Notes under the pieces: generated by a model
Told to the model about the DNA's origin: nothing
The model's input: only the letters and a program-made list of their open reading frames with translations
The model's database searches: none
Shown here: positions 63,872 through 64,000 of the stretch, piece after piece
Numbering within the stretch: the stretch's first letter is position 1
Layout: each line of letters opens with the position of its first letter
Position numbers and translations under genes: made by a program
From: Verrucomicrobia bacterium Tous-C9LFEB
GTDB lineage: Bacteria; Verrucomicrobiota; Verrucomicrobiia; Methylacidiphilales; UBA1321
Assembly: GCA_002304345.1 (NCBI GenBank)
Contig: NEUU01000022.1
Location: 1-64,000 of the forward strand
Reading direction: 5' to 3'
DNA: 64,000 bases

Positions 63872-64000
63872 TCAATTCTTACATGTTTTCCCGAAACTAA
63901 AATTTGGCATTCCTTACGTATATAACGTTCTTTTTAGCAGTTAGTTGCATTCTTTCTTTGCTTCACATGACTACATAAATCAATATGTAATCACAACTTA
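63872..64000 (-). promoter_or_regulatory. AT-rich upstream region of the surface protein gene
   Basis: The last 129 bp are much richer in A+T than the rest of the window and include a TTATATAC-type box (63920-63930 region) that could serve as a -10 on the minus strand. No clear -35 or operator. The region is cut by the end of the window. Confidence 0.3.

Overview
This 64 kb window reads as a piece of chromosome from a Gram-negative member of the Verrucomicrobiota (PVC group). The strongest clues are a small protein of a family restricted to Verrucomicrobia and Planctomycetes (37058-37531, Minf_1886-like), a large beta-strand-repeat surface protein with a PEP-CTERM sorting tail (61952-63871), paired bactofilins (107-1140), a fused SecD-SecF, and Mpl muropeptide ligase, which implies a diaminopimelate-type wall that is recycled. 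No tRNA, rRNA, CRISPR array, transposase or phage gene was seen. The genus cannot be named from the sequence alone.

Layout. 0.1-3.8 kb (minus): a tightly overlapped operon of a MoeB-type E1 enzyme fused to rhodanese, ClpS, a DUF2017-like protein, a HAD phosphatase and two bactofilins, one with zinc ribbons. 3.9-10.6 kb: RNase D (plus), then RecJ and the secDF-yajC-tgt group (minus). 10.9-12.9 kb (plus): btaA and btaB for betaine lipid (DGTS) synthesis. 13.3-16.9 kb: SMC. 17-23 kb: a possible small regulator, a lone receiver protein, an M20 peptidase, a polysaccharide-type flippase with a GT2 glycosyltransferase, an esterase-like hydrolase and an AraC-methyltransferase DNA repair protein. 23.2-32.9 kb (minus): a hybrid kinase and a four-gene signalling operon (periplasmic binding protein, histidine kinase, REC-HDOD, REC with a degenerate HD domain). 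33-50.5 kb: housekeeping genes (rdgB, leuS, an M16 protease, a DUF1844 protein, an STT3-like GT-C membrane protein, recD2, mpl, a dGTPase-like enzyme, queE) mixed with small unknown genes. 50.5-62 kb: a second signalling block with a cNMP-binding protein next to a GT2 enzyme, a helical-repeat protein, two lone receivers, an NtrC-like sigma-54 activator, a receiver-kinase, a large membrane kinase with a pseudo-receiver, a chemoreceptor and a third lone receiver. 62-63.9 kb: the PEP-CTERM surface protein.

The intergenic spaces are rich in small palindromic elements of several families: a long inverted repeat with the core TTTTTGACGAAATTAACGG (12.1, 33.6 and 40.2 kb), a 48-bp double hairpin whose copies differ by paired changes (18-65 and 40775-40822), an inverted pair of a CCTTCGACAAGCTCAGGATGAC-type repeat (13.0-13.2 kb), and chains of GC-rich hairpins at 3' ends of genes. 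These are the clearest structures not explained by coding genes.

Working together: the window holds core genome maintenance (SMC, RecJ, RecD2, Ada-like, RdgB, dGTPase, RNase D), protein export and turnover (SecDF/YajC, ClpS, M16), tRNA modification (Tgt and QueE both serve queuosine), membrane lipid remodelling (BtaA/BtaB), and an unusually dense set of signal transduction proteins whose inputs and outputs are not evident. Many genes have TTG/GTG codons upstream of a better ATG; starts were chosen from overlap, ribosome-binding site and family comparison, and each choice is stated.
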